Shown piece by piece: positions 6,106 to 6,363 of a stretch of 6,363 bases of DNA (the stretch's first letter is position 1; every line of letters begins with the position of its first letter). Below the pieces are notes generated by a model. It was not told the DNA's origin and ran no database searches. It was given only the letters and a program-made list of their open reading frames with translations. Source of the stretch: Clostridia bacterium (GTDB lineage Bacteria > Bacillota > Clostridia > Christensenellales > Aristaeellaceae); contig JAKSPZ010000060.1 in assembly GCA_024404395.1 (NCBI GenBank), forward strand, positions 1 through 6,363, read 5' to 3'. A program made the translations under genes and the position numbers.

Positions 6106-6363
6106 AATCCATACTCCTTCAAATATTTTCTGTATTTCTCATATATATCTGCATTCTCTGTGGCTGAAACCTTTCCTCCTAACGATCGCTTTAAGTTGGA
6201 ATCGAACGTATGGTAATGTAATACCTTATCATGGCGGTTACCGGTGAGATTAGGTTCAGCATGGTATCCTATTTCAATTATGGGGAATCCTTCACTGTCA
6301 TAAACCCTCATTTCACGAAAAGAGCCATCGGCGAAGCATAATTTTCCCCCAGTACGGAAATAC
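6102..6363 (-). CDS. C-terminal end of a larger protein (partial), possible toxin domain
   Basis: The reading frame is open to the right edge: upstream of an internal ATG at 6311 it continues without a stop (reading GGKLCFADGSFREM), so the visible 86 residues are a C-terminal fragment rather than a 69-residue gene. Notable features are RVYDSEGFPIIEIGYHAEP, a histidine-rich KVLHYHTFD segment and a basic tail YEKYRKYLKEYGL. The Asp-Gly-x-x-x-x-x-x-Val-Tyr-Asp beginning followed by clustered histidines resembles C-terminal domains found on polymorphic toxins and some phage minor-capsid proteins, recalled only loosely. It is coupled to the downstream 116-residue gene by an ATGA overlap. The N-terminal carrier domain, which would decide the case, is outside the window. 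Confidence 0.65.
   Translation of the reverse strand, partial: YFRTGGKLCFADGSFREMRVYDSEGFPIIEIGYHAEPNLTGNRHDKVLHYHTFDSNLKRSLGGKVSATENADIYEKYRKYLKEYGL
6106..6120 (-). promoter_or_regulatory. Ribosome binding site inside the upstream gene's 3' end
   Basis: On the minus strand GAAGGAG (6120-6114) lies 8 bases before the ATG at 6105, within the last codons of the partial upstream gene. It fixes the start of the 116-residue gene and supports coupled expression. Confidence 0.75.

Overview
The window looks like a chromosomal segment from a GC-rich member of the Bacillota, most likely a gut Clostridia lineage such as the Oscillospiraceae. This is inferred from three things: codon usage strongly biased to C and G at third positions, near-perfect AGGAGG-type ribosome binding sites, and two promoters with exact TTGACA and TATAAT hexamers. 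No marker gene fixes the taxonomy.

Region 1 (about 1-3970) is a four-gene plus-strand operon. A probable terminator of an upstream gene (6-43) is followed by a strong extended -10 promoter (78-105). The genes, closely spaced, encode an ornithine cyclodeaminase/mu-crystallin family protein (141-1166), a Gfo/Idh/MocA oxidoreductase (1195-2238), a glucosamine-6-phosphate deaminase-like (NagB-like) protein (2251-3048, with its tail running on to 3198) and a PIG-L/LmbE zinc deacetylase (3216-3923). A strong terminator closes the operon (3935-3967). The deacetylase plus NagB-like pair suggests work on an N-acetylated amino sugar, with the two NAD(P)-type enzymes acting on related keto or amino intermediates. 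The exact substrate cannot be read from the sequence. The NagB-like gene has an in-frame TAA at 3046-3048, followed by 49 intact, family-like codons in the same frame, so it looks freshly broken, recoded, or affected by a sequence error.

Region 2 (about 3985-5640) is a second transcription unit. It has a perfect consensus promoter with a 17-bp spacer, a 7-bp inverted repeat just downstream of the -10 box (candidate operator), a seven-TM diguanylate cyclase that starts at TTG behind a perfect Shine-Dalgarno, and a tightly linked GNAT acetyltransferase.

Region 3 (about 5641-6363) begins at a long two-way terminator hairpin. From there base composition drops visibly to AT-rich and two minus-strand genes converge on the hairpin. 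One is the C-terminal end of a protein that runs off the right edge. The other is a 116-residue acidic, aromatic-rich protein joined to it by an ATGA stop/start overlap. The arrangement resembles a toxin C-terminal domain with its immunity protein, or the end of a prophage or polymorphic-toxin locus, but the families are not firmly recognised.
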